From contig JAIXMG010000001.1 in NCBI GenBank assembly GCA_025201345.1, positions 2,108,001 to 2,172,000 on the forward strand: a stretch of 64,000 bases of DNA. Reading direction: 5' to 3'. This document shows, in pieces, positions 1 to 12,278 of this stretch. A program made the position numbers and the translations under genes. A model generated the notes under the pieces. The model worked only from the letters and a program-made list of their open reading frames with translations, made no database searches and was not told where the DNA came from. Each line of letters starts with the position of its first letter. The first letter of the stretch is position 1. The DNA comes from Thamnidium elegans. Lineage: Eukaryota > Mucoromycota > Mucoromycetes > Mucorales > Mucoraceae.

Positions 1-166
1 GAACCAACCTGGAGAGATCCCTTTGCAAATCCGTCATTACTTCAACAAAAGCTTCCGGTACATTGAAGCTTACAGTAACGAAAAAGATGTTGCTGAGGCA
101 TTTTCTCTCGTAAAAGAGTTCTCAAAGCTTCAAAAATCACACAGAAAGCTCCGCGAAAATCAATAA
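1..166 (+). CDS. DDE transposase, C-terminal end (partial)
   Basis: The frame starting at base 2 reads 54 codons to a TAA at 164-166. It matches the C-terminal part of the transposase in the inverted copy near 51 kb, which shows the family's H..C.RNPIE.FWG motif. The part visible here follows the catalytic core and holds no catalytic residue. The tail (VKEFSKLQKSHRKLRENQ) is intact here, whereas the right copy is truncated by a one-base deletion. The start is outside the window, so whether this copy is active cannot be judged. Confidence 0.7.
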   Translation, partial: NQPGEIPLQIRHYFNKSFRYIEAYSNEKDVAEAFSLVKEFSKLQKSHRKLRENQ

Positions 167-249
167 TTCACATAAAAAAATAAAAATAAAAAAAGGCAGT
201 TTTAAACGCCAATATCCATATTAGGAGTTGGAATTGTAATTCCAAAAAG

Positions 250-275
250 TTTATTATAAAGTAGATGCACGTTAT
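250..275 (+). repeat. Internal copy of a transposon-end-like motif
   Basis: TTTATTATAAAGTAGATGCA begins at 250, between the transposase stop and the zinc-knuckle gene. It resembles the outer terminus at 1319-1339 (AAAATAGATGCACTGTA) in the same orientation. The first 16 bases recur as an inverted repeat around the transposase of the right copy (50773-50788 and 51889-51904). It may be a second, internal element end. Confidence 0.5.
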
Positions 276-318
276 GCTTTTCTCTTTCTTTTTTTTTTTT
301 TTTTACCTAAATATCTTA

Positions 319-1272
319 ATGCGTCCTATTATCTATCCTGAAACAGAAGAACTAATTCGAAATAAAAAGCAACAGAAGTTTCAGGTACGTGTTGAAGAGG
401 AAAGGCAATCTAGCAATAGAAGAAGAGGTAACATTGAACTATAACTGTTTCTGTGAATTTTATTGATCATATTTATAACGTTATCTAACTGCTATATTGA
501 CTCAGGTAAAAGAAAAAAAGACACACCAGAGGAGAAAAAAGCCAAGGCGGATGCAAGAAAAAGAAGAAGAATAGAACAGGATTCTTCATCTTCTGGACCT
601 GTTTGCAAGTCCTGTGGCCAACCTGGTCATACTACTTCTGCTTCTCGTTTATGTCCCAACCATGAATATACTATTAAAGAAAGATCAGGAATGGCTTTCC
701 CTACTTCTTATCAATTGTATACCGTTTCTATAATGCTTAAATCATTCATCAGGCAAGATGAAGGGAATCCGAACAAACTATTAGAATATCAAGAGAGAAT
801 AATTACACAGTCTTCATTTTTACGAGAGGTTGTTTATAAAGCACGGCTTTTAGTTAATTATTATATTTTAAATAATGCAAACAACAATGTCGAGTATCTC
901 TCAAATGATATATTTGAAAAAAACTTCTGGTACAGAGTTTGTAGATTAATTTATGGGAAAATCACCATTGAAGAACTACAAAACTTTTATCCAAGACTTC
1001 CTGGCATTCAAGAAGCCTATAACCATTTACAAGCGTTAGAAAATGTCAATCTTGCTACAGGTAAGAGAGTATATAAATACATGACTAATAGAGACTTGAT
1101 ATATACTAACACTCAATATGCCCTATTTTTGAATCTGTATTCTGTTTTCCTATTGCTGTCCCATATTCCCTTCTGCATCTCATATTCCCTTCTGTGTCCC
1201 AATTTTGTAACCTTGACCCAATCTAATTTGGAAATGACCAAAAATTTATTTACTTTGTCCAAAAAAAGGTAA
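319..1272 (+). CDS. Zinc-knuckle protein carried by the transposon
   Basis: Exon 1 is 319-427 (ATG at 319) and exon 2 begins at 506; an intron at 428-505 keeps the frame. The product has a basic segment (GKRKKDTPEEKKAKADARKR), then a CCHC-like knuckle (CKSCGQPGHT followed by RLCPNHE). A roughly 180-residue region follows that I do not recognise. A copy differing at only a few residues lies in the inverted element near 50 kb, so the gene travels with the element. The 3' end is uncertain: a GTAAGA donor at 1061, a TACTAAC box at 1104-1110 and a possible acceptor at 1269 would give a four-codon tail ending near 1283. Reading straight through ends at 1272. Function unknown; nucleic-acid binding is inferred from the knuckle. 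Confidence 0.6.
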
Positions 1273-1318
1273 GAGTATATAACCCGTAAAAAATGACCGT
1301 TATATAAAACAAATTCGA

Positions 1319-1339
1319 TTTTAAAATAGATGCACTGTA
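1319..1339 (+). repeat. Outer terminus of the left transposon copy
   Basis: Bases 1319-1339 end in TAGATGCACTGTA; on the minus strand this begins TACAGTGCATCTA. The same sequence starts the right copy at 49702, and beyond it the two flanks differ (ACAAAC here, GAACCG there). That sets the element boundary. Confidence 0.7.
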
Positions 1340-1446
1340 ACAAACTAATAATAAATGCTGTGTTTTAAACGTAGAAAAGTTTTTTTTTTTTTTTTGTGGT
1401 TTTCGTTTTTTTTTTTTTTTTTTTCTTCTTTTGTATATTCTTTCAA

Positions 1447-4400
1447 ATGCAAAAGTCCTTTACATTAGCAGAGAAAAAGTTTAAATATCTACGCAACTTA
1501 CCAAAGTACCAATGGTCTATTGTAAATAATAAAGATGAGCTCAAGATATATACTCATAGTGTGGGCCCAACAAAGACCATCAAGATTGTAAAGGAATTCA
1601 ATACCGAAATTAATCTCGACCATTATTTTGCTTCCTTGTCAACATTGGAAGTAAGAACACAATGTAAGCAAATACACTCTTTTATGCTTTCTACTATGTT
1701 ATATTCATCTGCTAAAATAATAATAATTTTATCTGTGTGTAGGGTGTTGTTTATTTAAGAATGTGACTTTATCCAGTCAAGTCAATACAAACACCAGTGT
1801 AATTCATGCAACTACTATACAAGATGAAAAGTAAGTTTTTCAATTACTTTTTTTTTTTTAAAAAAAAAAGGTATAAAATACTTAATTTTTCTATAGTATT
1901 CAACTTATTGAACAAATTTTAAAAAAGAAGCATCATGTTCAATATATTTCAACCTCCATTATTGATGAGCAAGAATATTTCATGTGTATTTTAATTGAAA
2001 ATCGATTCGATCATGCTCGTGCAACTATTTATTATCATCAAGATAAAATCATGGCAGCTAACTTGATATCCAATTTGTTGTCATTAAAGCCTTTCCCTTA
2101 TATAAGCCAATGTGATAAAGCAATTCAGATACAACAGTTGAACTATAAAGAAAAAGTGCTTGATTTAACTTATTTATTTACAGAACAAAATTATAATTGT
2201 CAAGAATTACCTAGAGATATATTAGATCACCATCAATCATGGGATAATCATCAAACTCTACGAAAAAACAAATTCTTATCTTCTTCTTCTCTCTTATTCT
2301 CTTCTTCGCCAAACTTAAATACCAAAACCATGTCTTCTTACCCAGAAAAGCATAGCTTTCTTCCTTCTTCTTCTGACGATGATGACGATGATGATATAAC
2401 AAGTACTTCACTAACAGATGAATTACGTATTGAACTTGATCATATACCCCAACTATCCATCTCGTTACCCGATAACGCTAACTGGTCAAATAAATTTGCT
2501 CAACTCTGCGTACGGTGTTATAAAAAACCAAATAAATTCATTCTTCAAATACTTCATCCTTATAATCTTATGCAGTACTTTAACGACGACATGAAATTGG
2601 ACGATGGAGAAAATTCAATGCAAGTTCATCTAGTCTTAAAAGTATCGCAGCATCAAAAATTTATTGTCAATGATAATGAGTGGCCAATTAGATCTTGGAG
2701 ATCTAAGCATGAGGATACTAGTTGTAGTGCTAGTGAACAAGATGATGATATCTTTGTAGATGGTATGGAAAATATCATTGACCATGTACCTTCTGAACAA
2801 ATAATAGATCCTTTACCTATTCAATCACCACTTCCACCGCCACAACAACAACAACAACAACAACAATTATCACAAGCTCAACCAATACAGATCCTACAAC
2901 CACAGGTACAACCACAGGTACAACAACAAACAGAAGTACAAGCACCTACTAAAAAAGTAAAAGAGTGAGTTTTTTATTTTTTTATTTACTTTTTTTACAA
3001 GATGCTAAGTAGTATTTCCCATTCCGTAGTAGTGCATCTAGTAGCAAACTTGAAATATCACCAGAGAACAAACCAGTTACAATTGAAACAGCTATACCAG
3101 CCAATGATCCAGTCGCTTTACAAAAAGTCTATACGCAATTTTCACAGTACTTGTGTCCACCTTACGATCCAGTTTTGGTACAAGCACCTACTAAAGAAAA
3201 TGGATATGTAGCCATCAAAAAATTAGAAATACCTAATCATGCGATGGATGGATTCCAAAGTGAATCTACATGGACTGACTGCAGTGTATGGGATATCAAA
3301 GCAGTACTTGAAAGTGCAGGAGCTCGAAAGATTTGGGACAATACATTTGAAAGCACAACGTTTTTACATGCACTGACACAAACCAGTTCCATTTGGCATA
3401 CGAAATTAAAGGGAGCATGGCCTGTAAATCCACGAGACTATGTCTGCTTTCACGGTCAGTACACATCGCCTCACCGCATCGATTTACTCTCCACTTCATG
3501 TATCGGTGACTCGTTTCAATACAAACCATTACCAAAGGAAACCTCTGGATACATTCGAGCTACCATGGACGTCATGGGTTGGCGATTACAACGCACCGAA
3601 TCACATACTGTCTCTGTCAAACAAGTCTTGGTAACACAGTTTCCCACCTGGGTGATTAACTTTATCACTAGTCGTTTCTTGGTCCAGACATGTGCAGCTG
3701 TACAATCTGCTAAAGAGTACTTTGAAAGCTTTGGTGCGCCACCTAGTTTAGAAAGCTTATCTTGGGCTCTTTTAGTCAATTTAAAACATGACCACGAGAA
3801 AAAGAATTGGAGATGTGAGTACACAAGAAGAACAGATAGTGAAAAGGATGAACGTAAAGTGGCAGAAGTTTCAGTCGAACCTCCAAAGACTGTTTCGGTC
3901 ATTCGGTTGGATAAAAGAAGGTGGGCACAACTGGCTCATAATAGGTACAGTATTGTGATCGATCCACCTCCTTCCAGAGTCACTGCAGTCGCTAAAGCAT
4001 ATGATCCGTTTGGTGTTTGGGTTTCGATTGAACATGCAGAGGAATTTATTATCCCGTTACGTGGAAAGATTTTAGTTTTAATTAAACCGGATCATTTATC
4101 TGATGCCGCGGATGATACGTGTCACTTGAATGTCAATGGGGTCACTACACCTATTGAGCAAGAGCCAGAAGTAGTGATGATGGAACCTGTGATCGATGCA
4201 GTACCAGAACCAGAATCAGAATTAAAGTTAGAACCTGTACCGAGACAAATAATAGAAAAGGAAGTCGTCTTGACAGAACAAGAACAAGTCAATCAAGCGC
4301 TGGACGCTCTTATGGTGACGCCTAAAGATCAAGCACAAGCAGCTTTCGCCTTTTTAAAACAAACAGACGAACAATTTGGTTGGACTATGATTACTGAAAA

Positions 4401-6561
4401 TAATAAATCCGGTTTAAAAGTATTCAAAAAATCAGGATTGAAGCCAAACGCAGTAGTCGAATCTGATACCTTGGTGGTGCCTGAACCTTATATGATTTAT
4501 AAAGCAACCAAGGTCATTGAAAACTTCTCTGTAGATGAAGTCACATGTGTAGTGACGGATATTGGTAACGTGCGAAAAGCTTATGATGATACCATTGAAC
4601 ACATTGATTTGGTAAGACAGATTGAACCTGGTTGTAGAGTTGTGCAGCAAACTGTCAAGGCTTTATTTCCATTCAAGTAAGTATATATATATCTTGATTA
4701 ATATTTATAAAAAACTCTTCTAATAAAGAAAGAGAAAAGGAATCGAGAGGTATATGCAACTTCTTGTTTAGCTCAAGAAATACCATCGCTGGTTTCGTCA
4801 AATAAGCGTACCATGTATATAGAGAGTTCTTTATCTGATTTCCCGGTTATCAATAGTAAAAAGACACGTGGTATTCTGTACATGTCAGGTTGGATACTTG
4901 AACCCATTGATCCGTATACAACAACTATCAACCACCCTATTCCATCTACGCGAGTCACTTATGTCACTGCACTCGACCTTGGAACTTCCATTCCTTCATA
5001 CATCAGTAATTTAGTAGCCAACAATTGGGCACCTAAAAAAATACAATCTGTTGAATCCTATCTAAAATCAAAGGGATCGCCACCATTTGTTTCTCAGCCT
5101 CAACCTGCACTTGTATTTGCTAGCAATACTCTTTCTGTAGAAGAGCAAGATGATTTGAAATGGGTTACAATTCAATCTAGTTACGATAAAGAAAAACATC
5201 AGTATAAAGTAACTAATCAAGTTCAAATCAGTAAAAAACATATACCTGTGGTAGAGCATATACCTCTGACAACATCCACAAGTGCTTCCACGAGCTCTTT
5301 AAATGTTACTTCGTTACGTAGACCTAGCACACATGCAATTGCTTCCTCTTCTGATTTGGGATCAAGACGTGGCTCGCTACCTGTCAACGCATTAACAAAG
5401 AAACGTATCTCGCCTGCATTTACTAACGACTCCAAACCACCTACGTTACGAACCATAACCATGCTACAAACAACATTTGATTTACGTGCGTTTACAAAGG
5501 GATATGAAGTACAAGCTCAATTATACGATGTATCTGATCCTATCAAGAAACGAAACGTATCTTCCAAATTAGTTTTATCTATTTCAGAACCTTTATTGTC
5601 TCATGTAATTGATAATGGCAAAAAGAACCCAGTTAAACATACTATACTTGCGCAAGCAAATATAATGACACTTGCTGCTTCGGTTTCGGTATATGAATTG
5701 GAGTTTTCGGTGACACCGGTACGCGAAGAAATTGTACAGAATAAGGTGGCTAAATTGACTGTGTCGCATGTGCTGGGTGAGGACGAACAACAACAAAGGT
5801 ATGGCGGCATTATTTTGGTCAATGGTGAAGAAGTAGAAGTCGGTTCTGAAGTGGTGCTAAAGTCTTTGCAAGATGAGGCTGATAATGAGTCCATGCATGA
5901 AGATAAAGCTCAAGTGACTACTGTACATGAAGAATTGGAGCATGAAGGTACTGGCGCTAATGAGTATACAAGCGAAGAGGCAGTAGAGTATATGGGTGGG
6001 GGTGTAGTTGCTGCTGCTTTAGGAAACGTATCTGCTGGTGTCAATGTAAGTTGTTGTTTTTTTTACTGATGGAAAAAAAAACGTTTTAATTTTTTAAAAT
6101 TTTAGCAATTGGGAGCTCGTATGATGAATCCATTTAGATCAAGCGCCTTTTCAGCATCAACAAACGACGCAGAAGACAGATACAAGATAGAAGATCACTC
6201 AAACGATGCACCCTCTTCTGCAGACGAAGATGAATATCATAGTAGATACTTTTCGAGAGAGGAAAAGTACAAGATCAATACGTCTTCTACGTTACATGAA
6301 ATTCGATTATTAAGACGGTCTTCAGATACCATGAGAAAAGGTATGCTGTTACTTCTTATTTGTATTAGTTTAGGTGTTGTTATTGCGTTATTGATGGTAC
6401 AGCCTATGGTGGAAAGGTATTATGCCTCGTTTAATGCAGCTTCAATGGTTTCTTCGTTGGATCAGTCGGTAGAATTGGGGTTGGTGCGTAGGTTGATTCA
6501 GATACCTTGGTTTGGTGGCTGGGATATTCAAATTATAGCTATTAAGCGACAAAACGTTTAA
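1447..6561 (+). CDS. Membrane-anchored protein with three START lipid-binding domains
   Basis: Six exons join in phase: 1447-1663, 1743-1830, 1897-2964, 3030-4676, 4740-6045, 6106-6561, predicting about 1,593 residues. The acceptor of exon 4 could instead be 12 bases later. START (StAR-related lipid transfer) domains bind sterols or phospholipids. The clearest one spans the exon 4/5 junction (AFLKQTDEQFGW through RQIEPGCRVVQQTVKALFPF and YMSGWILEPID). A second lies earlier in exon 4 (CPPYDPVLVQAP to ESFGAPPSLESL). The N-terminal 150 residues and exon 3 look like a third, degenerate one, interrupted by Ser-, Asp- and Gln-rich stretches. Near the C-terminus is one hydrophobic segment (LLLLICISLGVVIALLM) followed by about 45 residues, so a tail-region membrane anchor is likely. 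The lipid ligand is unknown. It converges on the next gene with a 57-base gap. Confidence 0.8.
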
Positions 6562-6618
6562 AATATATATTTTTTTTTTTAAAAAAAAAGTAATTTTTAT
6601 TAATTTTTCCTCTGTATC

Positions 6619-9600
6619 TTAATATACACGGTATTGACGAAACTAATGCCAAAAAAAAAAGGGAATAAGTTGTAGTAATGACAAGTGGGTATGTGCGCGT
6701 ATGCATAAAATAGTAAACTTACCCCGGGGTTGTGGATCAAAGTATAAGCTAAAAACCAACGAGTTCTTGCTCTCCTTGATGCATTTAAGTCTTTTGTGTA
6801 AGTTTTTGATTTATCTGTTTTTTTGTTTGAGGCGCACTCTATTATTGTTTCATTTGAATCGTTCATCTTGTTGTTGGTCGTCGCTATATTAAAATTTGAC
6901 TTTGAAACGGTTTCTAAAATTGTTTCCTTTACATCATCTTCTTTCATATCGCTTGTATATATATCAGTCTTTAGGTCGCTTTTTAGAAAAGTGTTGTTTG
7001 AATTATTCAATTTTTCATCTTCAAAGCGAGCATTTGTTTCCAAATCTTTCATGAACTTCTTGCTATGAAGTCGACATAATTTTCCAGCTGGCAAAGCCGC
7101 TAGTTTTTCGCTTAGAATACATTCTACAAACGTTAATACGATGGGATTGTTATATTCGTGTTCCGCCAAGAGCTAAATAGTAAATGAATTATTGGGAGTG
7201 TTAATAAGATGTAATACATGAATATCAATCTTTTTTTTTTACCATGCCACAATAAGCAGTGAACCCTAAAAAGAAAAAAGTGTGTGTGATCAATACATGC
7301 ATTACTCTAGTATCTATATTTGATCAACTCTACCTCCATCTCCACGGCGTACACTCCAAGTCTCTGCATTCCGATCAACACGAACACTGAATAACGGGTA
7401 TCGTAAAATCAATTTCAATGTACGGATAATATACGACGTCAAAGCACGTGTCATGGAAGTCAACATCATGAAATACCAGTAATGCAAAAACGGAGCTCGA
7501 TGTTGAATACTAAATCGTGTACGACTTTCTACAAAGATAAGATTGGTAATAATTTTTTGAAGTAGTTGAACTATAAATGCAATAAAGAAACTTGCAAAGA
7601 ATACACCGTAGCCTACTCTGTGGAATAAAGCCTCTCGAAAGCGGTCCATTTGAATTAGCATGGTGATAAATGTACCGATCAAGGATATTTCTACCATAAA
7701 GTAGAGTGTACCGGTAAAACCTAGTAGAGGGGTTGGTATAAGTATAAGTATATATTTAATTTGGAAGGGAGGCAGAACACTTACCGAATCCTATTACTAC
7801 ACCTAAAAATCGAATAGCATCATCTAAATCAATACTGCAAAAAAAAGGGGGGGGGGAGGGTTCTCAGTAAATAAATGTGTCTGTTAGAAGCTACGTTTTT
7901 TTTTTTACCCGTTATTTTTTTTTCCTTTGAACAGAAAGTAATCTCCTTTTCTTAGACGAAGAATATCTTTTGTGAATCTTCGAATAATACCAAGCGAGTA
8001 AATCATACATACTATATTTGAAATAAATGAGCACATCTCGGTGTTTATCTGGGGGGTTACTTACGTCCTCCTGCCCCAAGCGTAGCTATATAAACAGCAA
8101 TTTGCATCAGAAAAAAAGTCTTTATAGCAAACCCCATAGGCTCTGGATGGGATTGGAACTGAGAAAGATATGGCGACCAGCTGCAAATATGAACAGGAAT
8201 AACTCCACCAACACCAATGAGTTGAGTAAGTAATAATGGAATCTGAAAAAAAAAACAAAAAAGTAGGTTAACGTTACATTCAGTACTATTTAAGTACATT
8301 AACATTACCAATTGTCCTATACAGTAAAGCAAAAGAGTCAAAGAAGTTTTGATAGCAAAAGGGACTCTATTTTTGTTAAGTCAGAAAAACAAATAGACTA
8401 ATTCTTCTTTCTTAGTTTTTACCTGATATGTTGATGAAGCCCAAATAATGTTCTGTAATGCTTTTTCAAGGTAGCTGGATCTTTAAGAGATAATAGACTA
8501 ATTTTCATGATATTATACCAAGAGATTTCGTCCTATATACAAAATATTGGATTGGTTAGCGCATGATTTAACTAGTAAATTATTTCTCACCTGATCATCT
8601 TTCTTTTTCAATTTGATTAATTCCTTAACATATGTTTCTTCAATATCCTGTACTTCCAAAAACTCAATATTGCACATAAAACAAGATTGAAAGGTAATAA
8701 ATCGCGTGACAAAGAAAACTAATACGATCGAATAGGCAATTAAAGTTGGAACAGCAGCCAAAAGATTAATCACCAAAAATGACAAGTTTCTTGCGAACGT
8801 AATACCGTAAGAAGGAAGATCGAGTGCTAACCGAAGTCCAAATAAAGTACATGTCGTAAAAGCTCCAAATAAATTAGCTATCCTTGATTTGTAACTGGCA
8901 TGATAACATAAAAATACCTAGAAAAAAAATTATTATCATGTGCATATAGTTAAATCACAATTTCTTTACTGGATAAAAATATACGGCGTAGAGGAAAAAG
9001 GAGAGAAAGAGTTCTGATTTGTATCAGTGATAATGTTTTTAAAGCAAAAATTTTGATGTGATTATCACTTACCAACTATTTTGGCTGCTCGCGGAAGCCA
9101 TTCGTGAAAGATACTTGATTGAGAATTGATCAAATTCCACGCTTGATTTAAAATAAAGGAGCCTGTACCATAAAAAAAAATTGAGATTAATAAAAGTGTA
9201 AAGTGTCATATACATACATACCCAACATAATAATAATACACATTAAAACTTTGTGAGAAGGGGTTCTACATAAAAACTTGATAGGTCTACCGAAAAAAAA
9301 AAATTAGCTTATTGTAGGTTTGGTCTTGATTTTGTTCAACTTGCGGTGGAAAAGTAAAATTAGATACCATAGACATGATACCAAAAATGATGGGGATCAC
9401 AATAAAATTGGCTAATGATAGGTACTGTAATAGTGTAGCTACTTGAGAACATACTTGTGCTAAAGTAGATAATGGAGCATAAACATAAAGCCCAGCATAA
9501 ATATACGAAAAACACATGGGATCAGCTCTAGAACCATAAAATTGAATCAACTAGAATTTACATGTTAATCAAAAAGCTATTGTTGAGTTTATTCTTTATG

Positions 9601-10519
9601 GCACTTACAATTCGACGAGTATATCTAGGTACAGTAACGTCAGGTATCATCAACTTGTTTCGTAAAAGACCAGTAGAGTAATTCCCAATCAACTTGTCTT
9701 GGTAATCAAAATACTGATGTTTTATAACCATGGCTCTGTCAAAAGAAATGATTTCGAAAAAAATAGATTGTTTATCGGGATGATGAATAGAAGGTATAAT
9801 AGTCAAGTTCTAAAAAGGGGGTTGATTTTTAACGTCTATTAAATAAGATACGATGTAAAAAAAAAACTTACCATTGCATGATCATCTACGAACTTTTTCA
9901 TGTACCAACCAGTTACTGTTATGTTTTGCATTAATGGTAAGTCAGAAATAGCAACAATCTTATTCCCTGTTCGAGAATAAGTACTTCCATCATCTTGAAA
10001 TAAGAATCCGCTTTCTTTGTATCTACTTGGAGCGCAACATCCGCCGACTATAATCAGATTAGGTTGAGTTGTATATAACAATTCTTTTTAAATTTACCTA
10101 AGGCAACTGATACTGTGGCTGCAGTCATTGAAACATTTACTAGTGATAATTACGTATGAATTATTATTATTTCGAGAAGATTACATTGCTAAATTTATTT
10201 ACCAGTCTGTTGAGGATAGTATATCCAGTCTCCCGTATTCAACGTACGCCATCCAACAGATGAATTCACTTGGTTTATTTGCTGACATACACCATCTTCA
10301 AACATGTTTTGCTTTCTATAAAAAATTATAAGTTTATTACTACTAAACTACATTGTGTATATTACCCGTTTAATGTTTCCCAACATTGCGTAGAAAATGC
10401 GACTATTTATAATAAAAAATAAGACATTATTCTTATGCATATTGAATCGTTTACGTACCACCATTGATTCCTTTTACGCATAGAATTAAAACTATAATGC
10501 AGTTGATTAAAAGAATCAT
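6619..10519 (-). CDS. STRA6-like (RBP-receptor family) multipass membrane protein
   Basis: A long gene of about 17 short exons on the minus strand. ATG is at 10517-10519 and begins a hydrophobic leader (MILLINCIIVLILC); the stop is at 6619-6621 after a final exon reading FRQYRVY. The conceptual protein has an extracellular-looking Cys-containing N-terminal part with several N-x-S/T sites, then about nine hydrophobic segments, e.g. in 9287-9550, 8513-8785, 8057-8341 and 7314-7697. The C-terminal part carries DRNAETWSVRRGDGG and RARTRWFLAYTLIHNPG, which I recognise as the signature end of the vertebrate vitamin A transporter STRA6. STRA6 moves retinol across the plasma membrane; Mucorales make beta-carotene-derived trisporoids, so an apocarotenoid ligand is a plausible inference only. 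A long linker rich in K, E and N separates the last two motifs. Family 0.8, substrate unknown. Confidence 0.75.
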
Positions 10520-10700
10520 TTTATAATATTCGTTATTTTTTTTTCTTTTTCTTTTTTTTTTTACTACCTTTTATACGCTTTTTTGACAGATGAAATAAGA
10601 AAAAAGGAGTAGAATACAACTGATATAAATCAAAGCAAAAATGGAGTTTTAAAAATAGTTTTTGACCCTTTTTGTTTTTTTTTTCTTTGTTATCACTATT
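10520..10700. promoter_or_regulatory. Shared 181-base divergent promoter region (STRA6-like / CSN1)
   Basis: The two start codons face away from each other across 181 bases rich in T-tracts (10540-10561, 10670-10686). No classical TATA box stands out. Both promoters must lie here or inside 5' exons that I cannot see. Confidence 0.4.
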
Positions 10701-11136
10701 ATGGCAGAGACACGCGTAGCGCTACCAGAAGATTTCGACTTTGAAACATATATCAATAGTTATGAAGGTAAAAAAGAAAGAAAAAACAACACCAGTTTCT
10801 TGATTGACAACAATGAATATTCATCTTTTTATATATATAAGGACATACAAGAATTGCAAGAAGTATTTTTATAGCTAAACATTGTGATGCACTTGCCATT
10901 GAAGCGTATAAGACAGCTTTGAATGATATCAAAGAAAATACAACCAATATCAGCAAGTATAATACTGTTTTGGAACGTTTAAATGCAGTTTTACGAAACC
11001 AAGGTCAACCTACTTTACCTATCGATCAAGATTGGATTACGAAAACGCAGAATCAAAATAAGACCACTTTGGAGAGTTTAGAAAATGAACTTAAAGCAGC
11101 AAAAGCCTCTCTTGTCAAAGAAAATATTAGAGTAAG

Positions 11137-11193
<57 letters not shown>

Positions 11194-12278
11194 AGGAAAG
11201 AGAAACTATACCTAATAAATATTTCTTTTATTGTAGGCTGCTCATACAAAGTTAGGTGATTATTATTATAAGAAGGGTGAGCTTCCTATAGCTATGAAGA
11301 ATTATATCCGTACTCGAGACTATTGTAGTACAAGTCAAAATATACTTGATATGTGTTTCAATACAATCAAGGTAAAAAGAAAAAGAAAAAGAAATGTGTA
11401 ATGTTAGTTTATTTATTATAATGGACATATATAGGTTTACCTAGATGATTGTAACTTCTCTCATGTTGTCCAAACATATATCACTCGTGCCGAATCAGTA
11501 CCTTACATACCTGATAAAGTTCACAACATTTCCAAGTTAAAATGCTGTCAAGCATTATCATTATTAGGTGGAGCAGATTATACACAACGATATAATTTAG
11601 TAGCAAACGCTTTGACAGAGGTTTCATTTGAATCTGTCAATTATTTCAATGTTGTCATGTCGGCCAACGATGTAGCTATTTATGGTGGATTATGTGCACT
11701 TGTGTCAATGAATAGACGTCAATTGCAAACCCAAGTATTAAATAACACCAACTTTAAGAACTTTTTAGCATTAGAACCCTCATTGAATGAATTGATTGAA
11801 TCGTTTTATAAATCAAAGTACACACGATGCTTTCAGTTGTTGGATAAATATAGTCAATTATTGAAATTGGATATGTATTTGGAACCTCATTTAGATACGT
11901 TGATTCAACTTGTACGTGAGAAAGCCATGATTCAATATTGTATTCCTTATTCTATTGTTGATATGCGTAAAATGGCTGCTTCTTTTAATCTATCTGTAGA
12001 TGATTTAGAGAACGATTTAGTTGGTTTAATTGGTAAAAAGAGAAAGATAGATGCTCGTATTGATAGTCATAAAAAGGTACGTTCATATATGCTTATTTAT
12101 TTCTTGTTTGTGTTTCTAAATTGCCTCTACTTTTTTTTAGATTTTATGTACAAAAAAGAAAGAAAAGAGAAATGAAGCCTTTGAACGTTCTTTATTGGCT
12201 GGAAAAGATTATGAAAAGGCATCTAAGGCCCTTTTATTGCGATTGAATATGGTAAAGGCCGACTTAATTGTCAAATAA
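10701..12278 (+). CDS. COP9 signalosome subunit 1 (CSN1)
   Basis: Five exons join in phase: 10701-10767, 10842-11131, 11237-11371, 11435-12076, 12141-12278, giving 423 residues. Human CSN1 is nearer 490. CSN1 is a scaffold of the COP9 signalosome, which removes Nedd8 from cullin ubiquitin ligases. The N-terminal half has the helical-repeat features of the family (HTRIARSIFIAKHCDALA; YYYKKGELPIAMKNYIRTRDYC). The C-terminal half is a PCI domain (ELIESFYKSKYTRCFQLL through IPYSIVDMRKMAASFNLS), ending in a winged-helix-like segment and a basic tail. The related proteasome subunit Rpn7 is the main alternative, but the RTRDYCSTSQN and YSIVDMRKMA segments favour CSN1. Intron 2 contains a long TA/TG microsatellite. 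Confidence 0.85.
11139..11193. repeat. (TA)n(TG)n microsatellite in CSN1 intron 2
   Basis: About 18 TA units run directly into about 9 TG units, starting eight bases after the 5' splice site at 11132. Length polymorphism is likely, and the repeat sits where it could affect donor recognition. Confidence 0.9.

Larger units (their letters stand above)
1..1339 (+). mobile_element. Tc1/mariner-like transposon, left copy (5' part outside the window)
   Basis: The first 1.34 kb is near-identical to the reverse complement of 49702 to about 51040, so this is one of two inverted copies of a repeat. It holds the C-terminal end of a DDE transposase and, downstream on the same strand, a zinc-knuckle reading frame. 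Similarity between the copies stops at 1339, just after a terminal sequence that on the other strand begins TACAGTGCATCTATTTTAAA. A TA dinucleotide followed by CAGTG is typical of Tc1/mariner ends. The transposase start and the other terminus lie before base 1. Confidence 0.75.

Noticed and set aside
3516..3902. 128-codon minus-strand frame
   Set aside because: Lies wholly within the START-protein exon 4, which has clear domain homology.
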